DNA of 44,472 bases from Carboxylicivirga marina (GCF_016612505.1 NZ_JAENRR010000040.1:1-44472); one strand, 5' to 3'. Shown: positions 8,951 through 18,822, numbered from the stretch's first letter. Numbers and translations: made by a program. Notes: generated by a model from the sequence alone, not told the origin.

Positions 8951-10288
8951 ATGTTTGAGAATCTGAGCGAAAGGCTGGAGAGGTCATTTAAACTACTGAA
9001 AGGTGAAAGTAAAATCACCGAACTAAATATTGCAGAGACACTTAAGGATATTCGTCGCGCATTGTTAGATGCCGATGTTAACTATAAAACTGCCAAAACC
9101 TTTACCGAAACAGTGAAGACAAAGGCCATGGGCCAAAATGTACTGAATGCTGTTAAACCAGGTGAAATGATGGTGAAGCTCGTTCATGATGAACTGGCTG
9201 TTTTAATGGGGGGTACATCTATCGATATTAATCTGGATAGTAACCCAAGTATTATTCTTATTGCTGGTTTGCAAGGTTCAGGTAAAACAACTTTTACCGG
9301 TAAATTAGCTAATCTCCTTAAAACGAAGAGAAGCAAAAATCCATTATTGGTTGCTGGTGATGTTTATCGTCCGGCAGCGATTAATCAGCTTCAGGTATTA
9401 GGTGAGCAAATTGGTGCAACTGTTTATACCGAAGAAGGAAGTAAGGATCCGGTTAAGTTAGCCAAAGATGGTATTAAGCTGGCCAAAAAAGGTGCGCACG
9501 ATGTCGTCATTATCGATACAGCCGGTCGTTTAGCTGTTGATGAGCAGATGATGAATGAGATTTCAGCTGTTAAAAAAGCTGTCAATCCAGATGAGATTCT
9601 GTTTGTGGTTGACTCGATGACTGGTCAGGATGCTGTTAACACAGCTAAGGAATTTAATGATCGCTTAGATTTTGATGGTGTTGTATTAACCAAGCTCGAT
9701 GGTGATACCCGAGGTGGTGCAGCGTTATCTATCCGTAGTGTTGTTGATAAGCCTATTAAGTTTGTTGGTACGGGTGAAAAAATGGAAGCACTGGATGTTT
9801 TCCACCCAAATCGTATGGCCGACCGAATTTTGGGAATGGGTGATATTGTATCGCTTGTTGAGCGTGCTCAGGAGCAATACGATGAAGAGGAAGCTCGTAG
9901 GCTTCAAAAGAAGATTGCCAAGAATCAGTTTAACTTCGATGATTTCTTAAAGCAGATTCAGCAAATCAAAAAGATGGGTAACCTGAAAGATTTGGCTGCC
10001 ATGATTCCTGGAATGGGCAAAATGCTTAAGAATATTGATTTTGATGATGATGCGTTTAAAGGTATAGAGGCCATCATTCGTTCAATGACACCTGCTGAAC
10101 GCGACCAGCCAAGCATCATTAATGGAAGTCGTAAAAAGCGTATTGCTGCTGGTAGTGGAACTTCTATTCAAGAAGTTAATCGTCTCATTAAACAATTTGA
10201 TGATACGCGTAAGGTGATGAAGATGATGACCACAGGTAATAAAATGGGCAAGATGATGGGTAAAATGCCTATGGGACGCCGTAAATAA
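8951..10288 (+). CDS. ffh: Signal recognition particle GTPase Ffh
   Basis: 445 residues, the full length for Ffh. The N domain (residues 1-90) is followed by the G domain with GLQGSGKTT (~107), DVYRPAA, DTAGRL (~190) and TKLDGDTRGGAAL (~246). The M domain (~325-445) is Met-rich, with LKQIQQIKKMG and GSGTSIQEVNRLIKQF, and ends in MGKMMGKMPMGRRK. It binds signal sequences and SRP RNA and delivers ribosomes to FtsY at the membrane. It is transcribed from its own promoter-like box at 8918-8925, and a hairpin at 10307-10333 separates it from folD. Confidence 0.97.
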   Translation: MFENLSERLERSFKLLKGESKITELNIAETLKDIRRALLDADVNYKTAKTFTETVKTKAMGQNVLNAVKPGEMMVKLVHDELAVLMGGTSIDINLDSNPSIILIAGLQGSGKTTFTGKLANLLKTKRSKNPLLVAGDVYRPAAINQLQVLGEQIGATVYTEEGSKDPVKLAKDGIKLAKKGAHDVVIIDTAGRLAVDEQMMNEISAVKKAVNPDEILFVVDSMTGQDAVNTAKEFNDRLDFDGVVLTKLDGDTRGGAALSIRSVVDKPIKFVGTGEKMEALDVFHPNRMADRILGMGDIVSLVERAQEQYDEEEARRLQKKIAKNQFNFDDFLKQIQQIKKMGNLKDLAAMIPGMGKMLKNIDFDDDAFKGIEAIIRSMTPAERDQPSIINGSRKKRIAAGSGTSIQEVNRLIKQFDDTRKVMKMMTTGNKMGKMMGKMPMGRRK

Positions 10289-10306
10289 ATAACGAATTTT
10301 GAGAAG

Positions 10307-10333
10307 AGAAGCACTAATGTGCTTCTTTTTTTA
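10307..10333 (+). terminator. Terminator after ffh
   Basis: AGAAGCAC and GTGCTTCT form an 8-bp stem with a TAAT loop, followed by an uninterrupted T run. It lies 18 nt after the ffh stop codon. Confidence 0.85.
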
Positions 10334-10358
10334 TATATGAACCCCTAAATCGATAACC

Positions 10359-11240
10359 ATGCAACTGATTGATGGAAAACTAACATCTAAGGAAGTACGT
10401 AAGGAAATTGCTGCTGAAGTTGAAGCGATGAAAGCAAGTGGTGGAAAAATTCCTCACTTAGCAGCTATTCTTGTTGGCCACGATGGTGGCAGTGAGTCAT
10501 ATGTTTCTGGTAAAATGAAGGCCTGCGAGGAAGTGGGTTTTAAATCAAGCCTGATTCGTTATGAAGATAATGTATCGGAAGAAGAATTACTAAATAAGGT
10601 AAAGGAACTAAATAATGATTCTGATATAGATGGATTTATTGTGCAGTTACCATTACCTAAGCATATTGACGAAGACAAGGTTAATGAAACCATTGATCCT
10701 CGCAAAGATGTAGATGGTTTTCATCCAGTTAATGTTGGACGTATGACCATAGGCATGCCAGCTTTTATATCAGCTACACCTCAGGGAATTATGGAGCTTT
10801 TAAAACGCTACGAAATTGAAACATCGGGTAAGCATGTGGTTGTGGTTGGCCGAAGTAATATTGTTGGTCGTCCTATGAGTGTATTGTTATCTCAAAAAGG
10901 TAACCCTGGTAATGCAACTGTAACTGTAGCTCACAGTCGTACAGCCAATTTAAAAGAATTGTGTTCGAGTGCTGATATTATTGTAGCGGCAATTGGTTCA
11001 CCTGGATTTGTTAAAGGTGATATGGTGAAAGAAGGCGCTGTTGTAATTGATGTTGGTACCACACGAGTGCCTGCTACTGATACCAAGTCAGGATGGCGCT
11101 TAAAAGGTGATGTATTGTTTGATGAAGTAGCACCTAAGTGTTCTTATATTACTCCTGTTCCGGGGGGTGTTGGTCCTATGACTATTACGTCATTAATAAT
11201 TAATACGCTTAAATCTGCCAAAAAAGAGATTTACAAATAA
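10359..11240 (+). CDS. folD: Bifunctional methylenetetrahydrofolate dehydrogenase / cyclohydrolase
   Basis: 293 residues, normal for FolD. Recognisable are [15 protein letters not shown], with the catalytic Lys of the Y-x3-K pair near residue 49, and [11 protein letters not shown] near 103. FHPVNVGRM near 130 and the NADP-binding [11 protein letters not shown] near 170 follow. [14 protein letters not shown] near 267 closes the set. The enzyme oxidises 5,10-methylene-THF to methenyl-THF and hydrolyses it to 10-formyl-THF in the cytoplasm. It follows the ffh terminator, so it probably has its own promoter, and it ends at the bidirectional hairpin at 11259-11289. Confidence 0.96.
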   Translation: MQLIDGKLTSKEVRKEIAAEVEAMKASGGKIPHLAAILVGHDGGSESYVSGKMKACEEVGFKSSLIRYEDNVSEEELLNKVKELNNDSDIDGFIVQLPLPKHIDEDKVNETIDPRKDVDGFHPVNVGRMTIGMPAFISATPQGIMELLKRYEIETSGKHVVVVGRSNIVGRPMSVLLSQKGNPGNATVTVAHSRTANLKELCSSADIIVAAIGSPGFVKGDMVKEGAVVIDVGTTRVPATDTKSGWRLKGDVLFDEVAPKCSYITPVPGGVGPMTITSLIINTLKSAKKEIYK

Positions 11241-11258
11241 GCGTTATAAGAATATAGT

Positions 11259-11289
11259 AAAGCCCGTTCTCAACTTGAAAACGGGCTTT
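11259..11289. terminator. Bidirectional terminator between folD and the YedF-like gene
   Basis: AAAGCCCGTT pairs with AACGGGCTTT around an 11-nt loop. A run of T follows on the plus strand (TTTGTTTTAT), and an A-rich/T-rich flank exists on the other strand. It sits between convergent genes, so it can serve both. Confidence 0.85.
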
Positions 11290-11292
11290 GTT

Positions 11293-11634
11293 TTATAGGC
11301 TAATTACCTTGTGGGCATCACTTTGCAAAGTAATAATATCTGGCATTGTGCCTTTAATACCAACCGGTAATTTCTCAATGCCATAATAGTTTAAACAAGT
11401 GGTGCAGGCAATGAGCTTAACGCCTTTGTCTTCGAGGTTTTTAAGTGATGCAATAAACGGACTGTCGCTGCAAAGTACTTTTACTCCCTTGTTGTAAAAA
11501 GTTATAAAAGCAGGTAGCCGATTATCGTCATTAATTAGTTTTAAATAGGTGGCCAATAGCTTTAACGCTAATTCTTCATCGCCATCACCCATTCCGTATC
11601 TGGAAATTTGTAGGAGATCGGTTAGTTTTTTCAT
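11293..11634 (-). CDS. YedF-like / DsrE-family protein lacking the TusA domain
   Basis: 113 residues from the Met at 11634 (MKKLTDLLQ). It resembles the C-terminal DsrE-like part of the selenium-metabolism protein YedF: VKVLCSDSPFIASLKNLEDKGVK followed by ACTTCLNYYGIEKL and VGIKGTMPDI. Two nearby cysteines (T-C-T-T-C context) occupy the position where the family has its reactive Cys. The N-terminal SirA/TusA domain present in classical YedF is absent, so this is a stand-alone DsrE module. A sulfur- or selenium-relay role is inferred from the family, not shown. It faces folD across a shared terminator. Confidence 0.75.
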   Translation of the reverse strand: MKKLTDLLQISRYGMGDGDEELALKLLATYLKLINDDNRLPAFITFYNKGVKVLCSDSPFIASLKNLEDKGVKLIACTTCLNYYGIEKLPVGIKGTMPDIITLQSDAHKVISL

Positions 11635-11824
11635 TATTAGTGTTTTATAGTTGTAAAAGTACAAAAGCCTTGTATTTCATACTCCAGTTACAAACTTTAC
11701 ATGCGAAGTTATTGAAATATTATTAAGCGTATTTTAATACAAATAATAGCATTGAAGTTATAAGTGTAGTTTGTTTGTTCAAGTGTTTGTATGTGAGTGG
11801 TATGGAGTGTGGTGTTAATTCTCA

Positions 11825-13525
11825 CTAGAACCACAGGTCGAGCTTTTCAACTCGTTTGATTACAGCGCTCTGGCTTCTGCCGAGTAGCAAGGCAATTTCT
11901 TTAACTGTTTTACCTTGAATAAAAAGTTGTTTGAGTTCAGCTTCTTCCATTTTCGACCATAATTGGTTGCTTCTTTTAGGTTTCTGTTTTGATGTCTTGG
12001 GTTTAAAGGAGAGGTTTAAATTGGTGCTAACGGTTTGATAATCCTTAATTTGGTAGGATGTAGGTAGTAAGTGGATGGGGATATGAAGTTTAGACTTGGT
12101 TCGCGTGGCAGCAACATAAAGCAGGTTTATTTCTTCCGCAAGCGATTCAGGATTTACTTCCTTGGCTTTAATAGCATTTTTACTATCCACAACTTGCTGT
12201 TCATTAATGAAATCATCCATGATAAAAACTTGATCATATTCCATCCCTTTGGCTTTATGAACTGTTGAAAATATCATGTCGGCCTTGTGCTTTTCAGATT
12301 CATCAACTGAGCATTCTTTTATACGTTTGATAAATCGTGGAATGTCTTTGTGGTATTTTTCAACTAAATCAACCAATGCTTTAAGCGATGCATCCGATGT
12401 TTCATCCAAATAGTCTTTTAAATGATCGAATGAAGGTATAGTTTTTAAGAGATCATCCTTAATCATGTGGCGTTGATTGTTATACAGATTAAGTACATCG
12501 TATATCGAACCACCTTCTTCAGAAAAAGTGTAGGAACTAAGCTGACCCTCAAAATAGATCTTATTCAGTTCTTTTTGCTGAATTAGCAATTCAATGGCTC
12601 GCGAAACTAATTTGCTATTGGAACGAGCCAAGGTCACCCGACTTTGGATTGAATGCTGCTGCCCAAGTCCTTGAAGATTGATTTTACTACTTTGTCCAAT
12701 TTCTGTTTTAAGCTGAAGGATTGACTTAGAGAGTCTTGCTACTTCCTGATTGAACCGAAAACTCTTGCTTAAATCCAATATTGGAAAATTAACCTGTTGA
12801 AGGGCATTTGTGGCAAATCGCCAACCATATATTTGTTGGTGTTGATCACCGATTATAATTTTTTTAGCAGGTTGCTGAATAAAGGCGTTCAACATTGCAC
12901 CCGAAGCATCTTGTCCCTCATCAAATAATATGTAATCGTACGGAAGCACTGGTTTGCTTAACTGAAATTGTTTCAGGTAAAAATCGTGAATAATGTCAAT
13001 TTCTCCTTTGTGCATTTTGGCCAAAAACAAGCGTGTATAATGTATGATTAGCTCATGATTTTCAGTTGCAAATGCCAGGCTTTCCAGGTTAGTTAAGGTC
13101 TCCAAATAATTGATTTCAACTACTTTTTGTGCCATTGAGTTGCAGAAGTATCGAACAAAGCGGTAGACATGACTCGCCAGTTTCAGGTGTGACATGTCAG
13201 CCGATTTTGGCTTAATGTGTAATAATTGTGCTATTTCATGCGGCTTGTAATCAAATCGTATTTTATATCGCTGATAAGGAGCAACATATTTATATGCTAA
13301 AGAGTGAGCCGTTTCAACCCTAACGTTGCTTAAGCCTAGTTGGCTTAGTTTATACTCAGCCTCCATTTTAACCGATTTGTTAAAGGCTAGATATAAAATA
13401 GGTGCATTGGGTCGATGTTTAGCATATTGAAGAATGGTTGTTGTTTTACCCGAACCAGCAACGGCATTCACCTTCAGATTGCCTTCGTGTTCAATAATAC
13501 ATTGTTGTTCGTCAGTTAACTGCAT
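11825..13525 (-). CDS. UvrD/Rep-type superfamily 1A helicase with a C-terminal HTH
   Basis: 566 residues, shorter than UvrD (~720). Motif Q/I region: LTDEQQCIIEHEG then AVAGSGKTTT (Walker A near 23). Ia: LYLAFNKSVKMEA. Motif II: LFDEGQDASGAML (~200). Motif III: GDQHQQIYGWRFATNAL. IV: LSKSFRFNQEVARL. Motif V: STVHKAKGMEYDQVFIMDDF (~420). Motif VI: LYVAATRTKSKL. After a basic Lys/Pro linker the last ~45 residues (WSKMEEAELKQLFIQGKTV ... LLGRSQSAVIKRVEKL) form a helix-turn-helix resembling SANT/sigma-like DNA-binding folds. It is an ATP-dependent 3'-5' DNA helicase or F-box-helicase-like protein of unknown pathway. It has no partner genes. Confidence 0.85.
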   Translation of the reverse strand: MQLTDEQQCIIEHEGNLKVNAVAGSGKTTTILQYAKHRPNAPILYLAFNKSVKMEAEYKLSQLGLSNVRVETAHSLAYKYVAPYQRYKIRFDYKPHEIAQLLHIKPKSADMSHLKLASHVYRFVRYFCNSMAQKVVEINYLETLTNLESLAFATENHELIIHYTRLFLAKMHKGEIDIIHDFYLKQFQLSKPVLPYDYILFDEGQDASGAMLNAFIQQPAKKIIIGDQHQQIYGWRFATNALQQVNFPILDLSKSFRFNQEVARLSKSILQLKTEIGQSSKINLQGLGQQHSIQSRVTLARSNSKLVSRAIELLIQQKELNKIYFEGQLSSYTFSEEGGSIYDVLNLYNNQRHMIKDDLLKTIPSFDHLKDYLDETSDASLKALVDLVEKYHKDIPRFIKRIKECSVDESEKHKADMIFSTVHKAKGMEYDQVFIMDDFINEQQVVDSKNAIKAKEVNPESLAEEINLLYVAATRTKSKLHIPIHLLPTSYQIKDYQTVSTNLNLSFKPKTSKQKPKRSNQLWSKMEEAELKQLFIQGKTVKEIALLLGRSQSAVIKRVEKLDLWF

Positions 13526-13702
13526 TTTCTAACTTAAAGCTGTAGGTTACTAGCTTAATAAAGGTGATTGAAATCGTAAAAACTTAAAATAGTTGAATTA
13601 AGGATGTGAAAGAGGAGCCAGTTTATAATGTTAAAGTTGTCGTTTAGTTTTATCTCTATTCGACAAATAAGCAACTCGACTCCTCAATAAATTTGAAAAT
13701 CC

Positions 13703-14440
13703 TTAGCTGCCAAAGACACGTTTAAGAATATCATTGACACGTGCCATCGGATCTTTTCTAATATGAGCTTCCTCTTCAGCTATTTTAATAAATAGTCCAT
13801 TAAGTGCCTGCTCGGTTAAATAGGCATCTAAATCAACATTGACTGTATTAAGGCCAGCCATTTGTCCGAGTGGATTATCGGCTATCATGTTCCATTTTGA
13901 AGTTAACGTTTCCCAAGATACATTGGGAGATACACCGGCAGCGATTTCTTTATCGAGTGAAGCTTGTATTTTAGGATTATAAAGTTTAAATAACTCATCG
14001 TAAGTGCTTGTCTTTAAGTATTGAGTAGCAGCATCGTTTTCGCCATTCAATATATTAAAAGCATCTGTGATACTCATTCCTTTGATAGCGCTCCAAAAAA
14101 CTGGTCCGGCTTCTTTAGCGGCATCCTCGGCTGCACGGTTAATATGTTTCACTACATCTTCAATGACTTTATCGCCACCCGGAATGCGAGATGCATTTTT
14201 TACGATAATATCAGCTTCTTTAGGTAGCGCAATTCTTACCAGTTCATCACCATAATAGCCATTAGTGTGCCCAAGTCTACTTGATGCCGAATCTGTGCCA
14301 ACCCGTAAAGCTTCCTTAAGGCCATTAGCCACTTCGTTTTCGGTAAGTGGTGCTGATGTATCGTAAGCATCTATTACGGCAGTTAATTCTGCGCACCCCC
14401 AGAGTAATGTTAAAGATAAAATGTAGAAGATTTTTCTCAT
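13703..14440 (-). CDS. DUF4197 lipoprotein
   Basis: 245 residues from the Met at 14440. The upstream in-frame extension overlaps the preceding gene and has no signal sequence. MRKIFYILSLTLLWGCAEL is a lipoprotein signal with Cys at 16. The rest matches DUF4197: LTENEVANGLKEALRVG, then RIALPKEADIIV, a helical middle with AFNILNGENDAATQYLK, and EQALNGLFIKIAEEEAHIRKDPMARVNDIL at the end. The family is common in Bacteroidetes and Proteobacteria. Its function is unknown; an envelope location is inferred from the signal. It starts 19 nt after the radical SAM gene and is likely in the same transcript. Confidence 0.85.
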   Translation of the reverse strand: MRKIFYILSLTLLWGCAELTAVIDAYDTSAPLTENEVANGLKEALRVGTDSASSRLGHTNGYYGDELVRIALPKEADIIVKNASRIPGGDKVIEDVVKHINRAAEDAAKEAGPVFWSAIKGMSITDAFNILNGENDAATQYLKTSTYDELFKLYNPKIQASLDKEIAAGVSPNVSWETLTSKWNMIADNPLGQMAGLNTVNVDLDAYLTEQALNGLFIKIAEEEAHIRKDPMARVNDILKRVFGS

Positions 14441-14459
14441 GTTGTTATAAATGATAAAG

Positions 14460-16385
14460 TTATCGTTTCTTAAAGTGTTTTTTCGATTTGAATGATTTAC
14501 CTTTTGAATGTTTGTGGTTGCTTGTCTGCTTTTTATTTTCCTTATCTGGAAATAGCTTTTTAAGCATGTCAAAACGCTTAAAGTTTTTCAGGCGTTCTTT
14601 AATTTTATCCTGGTATTCTTTCTTGTACCAAAATAAGTACATCCGTTGTTGAAGTTTTTCATTTTTGGTTCGTGGCGTATAGGTTTCTTCCAAGGTGTAG
14701 GGGTGAACGCCTGCATAATAGATAACCGTAGCGACTGTCATGGGAGTTGGTGTAAAGTCCTGAACCTGCTCTAGCTTAAAATCCATATCATGGGTCTCGC
14801 AAGCTAAATTCGCCATGTCTAACTCTTCACTTCCTGGATGACTGGAAATAAAGTAAGGAATAATCTGTTGGTTTAGATTTTTATCTTTGTTAATGCGATC
14901 AAAATCAGCTTTAAACTTATGGAATAGCTTGAAAGTGGGCTTTCGCATAATTTTAAGCACTTGGTCGGACGTATGCTCTGGTGCTACCTTTAATCGACCC
15001 GATACATGATGCTCAATAAGCTCTTGCATGTACTCTTTATGGCTGTCTTTTTCTTCTGATGTGGCCATTGGGTTGTAAAGCATGTCATAACGAACTCCAC
15101 TGCCAATGAAGGCTTTTTTGATATCATTGCGTTGGTTAACAGATTTGTATATGTCTGTCATTTCGCTGTGGTTAGTGTCTAGGTTGGTGCAAATATTTGG
15201 ATGGATACAGGAAGGACGTGTACAGCGCTGACAAATTCTCAGGTTTTTACCTTCCATTTTGTACATGTTGGCACTTGGACCACCCAAATCGGACAGATAC
15301 CCTTTAAAATCAGGCATCTGAGCAATTTCGTCAACTTCTTTTAAGATGCTTTCTTTGGAACGTGAAGCAATAAATTTACCCTGGTGAGCCGAAATAGTAC
15401 AGAAACTACAGCCGCCAAAACAACCACGGTGCATATTAACCGAGAATTTGATCATCTCAAAAGCCGGAATCGCCCCTTTGGCGATATACCTTGGATGTGG
15501 TAAGCGTGTGTATGGTAAATCAAAAGATGCATCTAACTCACCAGTTGTCATTGGAGGGTATGGTGGGTTAATGACTATTTTACCATTTTCAACGCCTTGA
15601 ATGAGGCGTGCAGCATTCCATCTGTTTGATTCTTCCTCTACGTGGCGGAAGTTCTTGGCGTATTTTATTTTGTCCTGCAAGCAGTCTTCATGTGAGAATA
15701 ACTCCAGGTCTTTCCAGTTCTTGTTTTTTGGCAATGAACTACCGTCCTCTAATAAAAATGCAGTTTGAGGTATGGTTTTAAGACTATCGATCGGTACTCC
15801 TCTATCAATCAAGCGAATGATTTCCAACAAAGGTTGTTCGCCCATGCCGTAAACCAATAAATCAGCTTTTGATTCAGCTAATATGCCCGGTTTAAGCTTG
15901 TCTGACCAATAATCATAATGGGTTACTCTTCGTAAGGATGCTTCAATGCCTCCCAATAAAACAGGTGTGTCAGGATATAAATCTTTGAGGATGTTACAAT
16001 ATACAACAGAGGCATAATCGGGGCGCTGACCGGCACGGCCGTCAGGCGTGTAGGCATCATCAGAACGAAGGCGGCGATTAGCCGTATAATGATTGACCAT
16101 TGAATCCATGGCTCCGGCAGTAACACCAAAAAAATAGTTTGGGCGACCCAATTTTTTAAAATCTCGTAAATCATCGCGCCAATTGGGTTGTGGAATAATG
16201 GCCACTTTCAAGCCATGAGCTTCAAGCATTCGGCCAACTACAGCCGCACCAAATGCTGGGTGATCGATATAGGCATCACCAGTAAATAAAATCACATCAA
16301 CACTGTCCCATCCACGTCGCTCTACTTCTTTGGCTGAAGTAGGCAACCAATCTTCCATTTTATTCCTTCGCTCTGTTTTTATCAT
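14460..16385 (-). CDS. YgiQ-family radical SAM protein
   Basis: 641 residues, the usual length for YgiQ proteins (UPF0313). The N-terminal domain starts at MEDWLPTSAKEVERRGWD, possibly from the Met at 16358, and contains GDAYIDHPAFG and LGGIEASLRRVTHYDYWSD. The radical SAM core has the C-x3-C-x2-C cluster motif CFGGCSFC near residue 312. A second Cys group (CQRCTRPSCIHPNIC) follows near 385. The C-terminus (QDFTPTPMTVATVIYYAG ... WYKKEYQDKIKERLKNF) is family-specific and ends in a Lys-rich tail. The reaction is unknown. It lies directly upstream of the DUF4197 gene on the same strand. Confidence 0.93.
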   Translation of the reverse strand: MIKTERRNKMEDWLPTSAKEVERRGWDSVDVILFTGDAYIDHPAFGAAVVGRMLEAHGLKVAIIPQPNWRDDLRDFKKLGRPNYFFGVTAGAMDSMVNHYTANRRLRSDDAYTPDGRAGQRPDYASVVYCNILKDLYPDTPVLLGGIEASLRRVTHYDYWSDKLKPGILAESKADLLVYGMGEQPLLEIIRLIDRGVPIDSLKTIPQTAFLLEDGSSLPKNKNWKDLELFSHEDCLQDKIKYAKNFRHVEEESNRWNAARLIQGVENGKIVINPPYPPMTTGELDASFDLPYTRLPHPRYIAKGAIPAFEMIKFSVNMHRGCFGGCSFCTISAHQGKFIASRSKESILKEVDEIAQMPDFKGYLSDLGGPSANMYKMEGKNLRICQRCTRPSCIHPNICTNLDTNHSEMTDIYKSVNQRNDIKKAFIGSGVRYDMLYNPMATSEEKDSHKEYMQELIEHHVSGRLKVAPEHTSDQVLKIMRKPTFKLFHKFKADFDRINKDKNLNQQIIPYFISSHPGSEELDMANLACETHDMDFKLEQVQDFTPTPMTVATVIYYAGVHPYTLEETYTPRTKNEKLQQRMYLFWYKKEYQDKIKERLKNFKRFDMLKKLFPDKENKKQTSNHKHSKGKSFKSKKHFKKR

Positions 16386-16521
16386 ATCGTTGGCAAATGT
16401 AGCTGAATTTTAATTATCTTGCTTTCACATTCATTCCAATGCTTAATTAAAAGAAGCATTGATATGAAAGGTAAACCATCAAAAGAGTTAAAGGTTTTTT
16501 TTTATATTATAAAACCAATGT

Positions 16522-16529
16522 TAACTTTG
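16522..16529 (+). promoter_or_regulatory. Putative -7 box for the coiled-coil/zapA/rny operon
   Basis: TAACTTTG fits TAnnTTTG. Its position rules out the upstream Met at 16532, which would lie at or before the transcription start, and supports the ATG at 16547. Confidence 0.5.
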
Positions 16530-16546
16530 TAATGAAAAATTTGGCC

Positions 16547-16840
16547 ATGACAGATCCAAATAACGAACTAATTGTTGAGTTAAAAGATAAAATTAATAGA
16601 CTTGTTCAGCAGTACCAAAGCTTGAGGTCGGAGGTGCAACTGTTGGAAGATGAGAAAAGTAGATTGACAAGTCAATTAGAGTTAGCTTCGCAAGAGTACA
16701 ATAATCTTGAACAACGTTTCAACAATTTAAAAATAACGAAAGATTTGGTTAGCGGAAGTACGGAAGCCAGTGATACCAAAAAGAGGATCAGTCAAATTGT
16801 GCGGGAAATTGATAAGTGTATTGCACTTTTAAACCGTTAA
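16547..16840 (+). CDS. Small coiled-coil protein upstream of ZapA
   Basis: 97 residues from the Met at 16547; the Met five codons upstream is too close to the promoter box. Residues ~5-75 form a continuous heptad coiled coil (LKDKINRLVQQYQSLRSEV ... LASQEYNNLEQRFNNLK). The tail KKRISQIVREIDKCIALLNR is typical of small proteins encoded just before zapA in Bacteroidetes. It resembles ZapB in size and shape, but I cannot claim orthology. A role in division-ring assembly with ZapA is inferred from the 9-nt spacing to zapA and the coiled coil. Confidence 0.7.
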   Translation: MTDPNNELIVELKDKINRLVQQYQSLRSEVQLLEDEKSRLTSQLELASQEYNNLEQRFNNLKITKDLVSGSTEASDTKKRISQIVREIDKCIALLNR

Positions 16841-16849
16841 GCTAGTTAA

Positions 16850-17155
16850 ATGGAAGATAAGTTATCTATACGCGTTAATATTGCCGACAGGTATTACCCA
16901 TTGCGGATTGATCGCAATGATGAAGAACGCATCCGCTTAGCTGCTAAACTCATTAATGAAAAGGTTTTACAATATAAGCAACGTTATTCAGATAAAGATG
17001 TGCAGGATTTTTTAGCAATGGCTACCCTGCAGTACGTCATTAAGTTACTGGAATTGGAAAACCGTCATGATGTTGATCCATTTATTGAAATGGTTCGCGA
17101 TTTAAATGAGCAATTAGATAATGTACTAGCTGAGAGAACTGATAAGGTTTTATAA
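16850..17155 (+). CDS. zapA: Cell division protein ZapA
   Basis: 101 residues. The N-terminal SIRVNIADRYYPLRI strand pair and the basic/acidic DEERIRLAAKLINEKVLQYKQRY helix match the ZapA family, as does DVQDFLAMATLQYVIKLLELE. The C-terminal half is a coiled coil. ZapA cross-links FtsZ filaments at the division site. It sits between a ZapB-like coiled-coil gene and rny, a common order in Bacteroidetes. The 104 bases between zapA and rny hold no feature I can name. Confidence 0.85.
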   Translation: MEDKLSIRVNIADRYYPLRIDRNDEERIRLAAKLINEKVLQYKQRYSDKDVQDFLAMATLQYVIKLLELENRHDVDPFIEMVRDLNEQLDNVLAERTDKVL

Positions 17156-17259
17156 GTAAGTCATTCTAAAACTGAAATTTACCCGTATTGTTTGTTGTGT
17201 TTCTTTAAGTGAAACATAGCATTATGATACGGTTTTGTTATATATATAAATGCGATAAT

Positions 17260-18801
17260 ATGGAATTACCAATAGTAATAGGAATCGCGATTGGAGCTCT
17301 GATATTTGGAGGTTTGGTTACATGGCTGATAATAACCAAAGCACTAAAAAGCAGAAGTGAGCAAATTGTGAGAGAGGCCGAGGCAGAAGCCGAAGTCATC
17401 AAGAAAGATAAAATTTTACAAGCTAAAGAGAAGTTTCTTCAGTTACGTACTGAGCACGAGAAAGAGATTAACTCTCGTAACTCTAAGATGGTTAACGCTG
17501 AAAATAAACTAAAGCAAAAAGAATCTGGTATTTCTCAACGTATCGAAGAGCAGAATCGAAAGAAGAAAGAAGTAGAGGCGATTCGTGAAAACCTGACAGC
17601 TCAATTGGAATTAGTTGAGAAAAAGACTGAAGAGGTCAATAAAGCTCATAAGCAACAAGTAGAGCAATTGGAAGCAATTTCAGGTATGTCGGGCGATGAA
17701 GCTAAAGAAATGCTTATTGAAAGCATGAAAGCGGAGGCTAAGACGGAAGCTATGTCGTATATTAACGATATAATGGATGATGCCAAAATCAATGCGAATA
17801 AAGAGGCTAAACGAATCGTTCTTCAAACTGTTCAGCGTGTTGCAACCGAAACAGCAATTGAGAATTCAGTAACCATCTTCCACATTGATTCTGATGAAAT
17901 GAAGGGAAGGATTATTGGTCGTGAAGGTCGTAATATCAGAGCATTAGAGGCAGCTACAGGTGTTGAGATTATTGTAGATGATACACCAGAAGCCATTGTT
18001 CTTTCTGCTTTTGACCCAATGCGTCGTGAAATTGCCCGTCTGGCACTTCACCAATTAGTGACCGATGGACGTATTCACCCGGCACGTATCGAAGAAGTGG
18101 TTAATAAGGTGCGTAAGCAGGTTGAAGAAGAAATTCTTGAAACTGGTAAGCGAACGGCAATTGATTTGGGTATTCATGGTTTACATTCCGAACTAATTAA
18201 ATTAGTTGGTAAAATGAAATACCGTTCATCATACGGTCAGAACTTGTTACAACACTCGCGTGAAACGGCTAATTTATGTGCCATAATGGCCACCGAGCTT
18301 GGTTTGAATGCTAAGCGGGCTAAGCGAGCAGGTTTATTACACGATATTGGTAAAGTATCTGATGAGGATCCAGAATTGCCACACGCGATTCTTGGTATGA
18401 AGTTAGCTGAAAAATACAAAGAGAAGGCTGATATTTGCAACGCTATAGGTGCTCACCACGACGAAGTGGAAATGACAACTATGATTGCACCAATTGTTCA
18501 GGTATGTGATGCCATTTCAGGAGCTCGTCCAGGTGCGCGCCGCGAAATTGTAGAAGCTTACATTAAGCGTTTGAAAGATTTGGAAAGTTTGGCTTTATCT
18601 CATCCTGGTGTGTTGAAAACATATGCAATTCAGGCTGGTCGTGAGTTACGTGTTATCGTAGGTGCTGAAAAGACATCAGACAAAGAAGCTGAAGAGTTGT
18701 CTTATGAAATTGCTCGTAAGATTCAAACGGAAATGACATATCCTGGACAGGTGAAGATTACTGTTATTAGAGAGACTCGAGCTATTAGTTATGCCAAATA
18801 A
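17260..18801 (+). CDS. rny: Ribonuclease Y
   Basis: 513 residues from the ATG at 17260, matching the usual length of RNase Y. The open frame reaches a GTG at 17209, but the extra 17 residues would precede the membrane anchor. Domain order: N-terminal membrane helix ([21 protein letters not shown]), a long coiled coil (~35-170), a KH domain with [19 protein letters not shown] near 205, an HD domain with GLLHDIGKV near 366 and IGAHHDEVE, and a C-terminal domain ending in the conserved IRETRA. It is a membrane-bound endoribonuclease that starts mRNA decay. The terminator at 18823-18849 ends the operon. Confidence 0.96.
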   Translation: MELPIVIGIAIGALIFGGLVTWLIITKALKSRSEQIVREAEAEAEVIKKDKILQAKEKFLQLRTEHEKEINSRNSKMVNAENKLKQKESGISQRIEEQNRKKKEVEAIRENLTAQLELVEKKTEEVNKAHKQQVEQLEAISGMSGDEAKEMLIESMKAEAKTEAMSYINDIMDDAKINANKEAKRIVLQTVQRVATETAIENSVTIFHIDSDEMKGRIIGREGRNIRALEAATGVEIIVDDTPEAIVLSAFDPMRREIARLALHQLVTDGRIHPARIEEVVNKVRKQVEEEILETGKRTAIDLGIHGLHSELIKLVGKMKYRSSYGQNLLQHSRETANLCAIMATELGLNAKRAKRAGLLHDIGKVSDEDPELPHAILGMKLAEKYKEKADICNAIGAHHDEVEMTTMIAPIVQVCDAISGARPGARREIVEAYIKRLKDLESLALSHPGVLKTYAIQAGRELRVIVGAEKTSDKEAEELSYEIARKIQTEMTYPGQVKITVIRETRAISYAK

Positions 18802-18822
18802 GTCATATTAATATTAAAGATT

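Noticed and set aside
17156-17259. Possible 6S RNA between zapA and rny, since ssrS lies after zapA in gammaproteobacteria
   Set aside because: The gap is only 104 bases and I see no long rod-like pairing in it.
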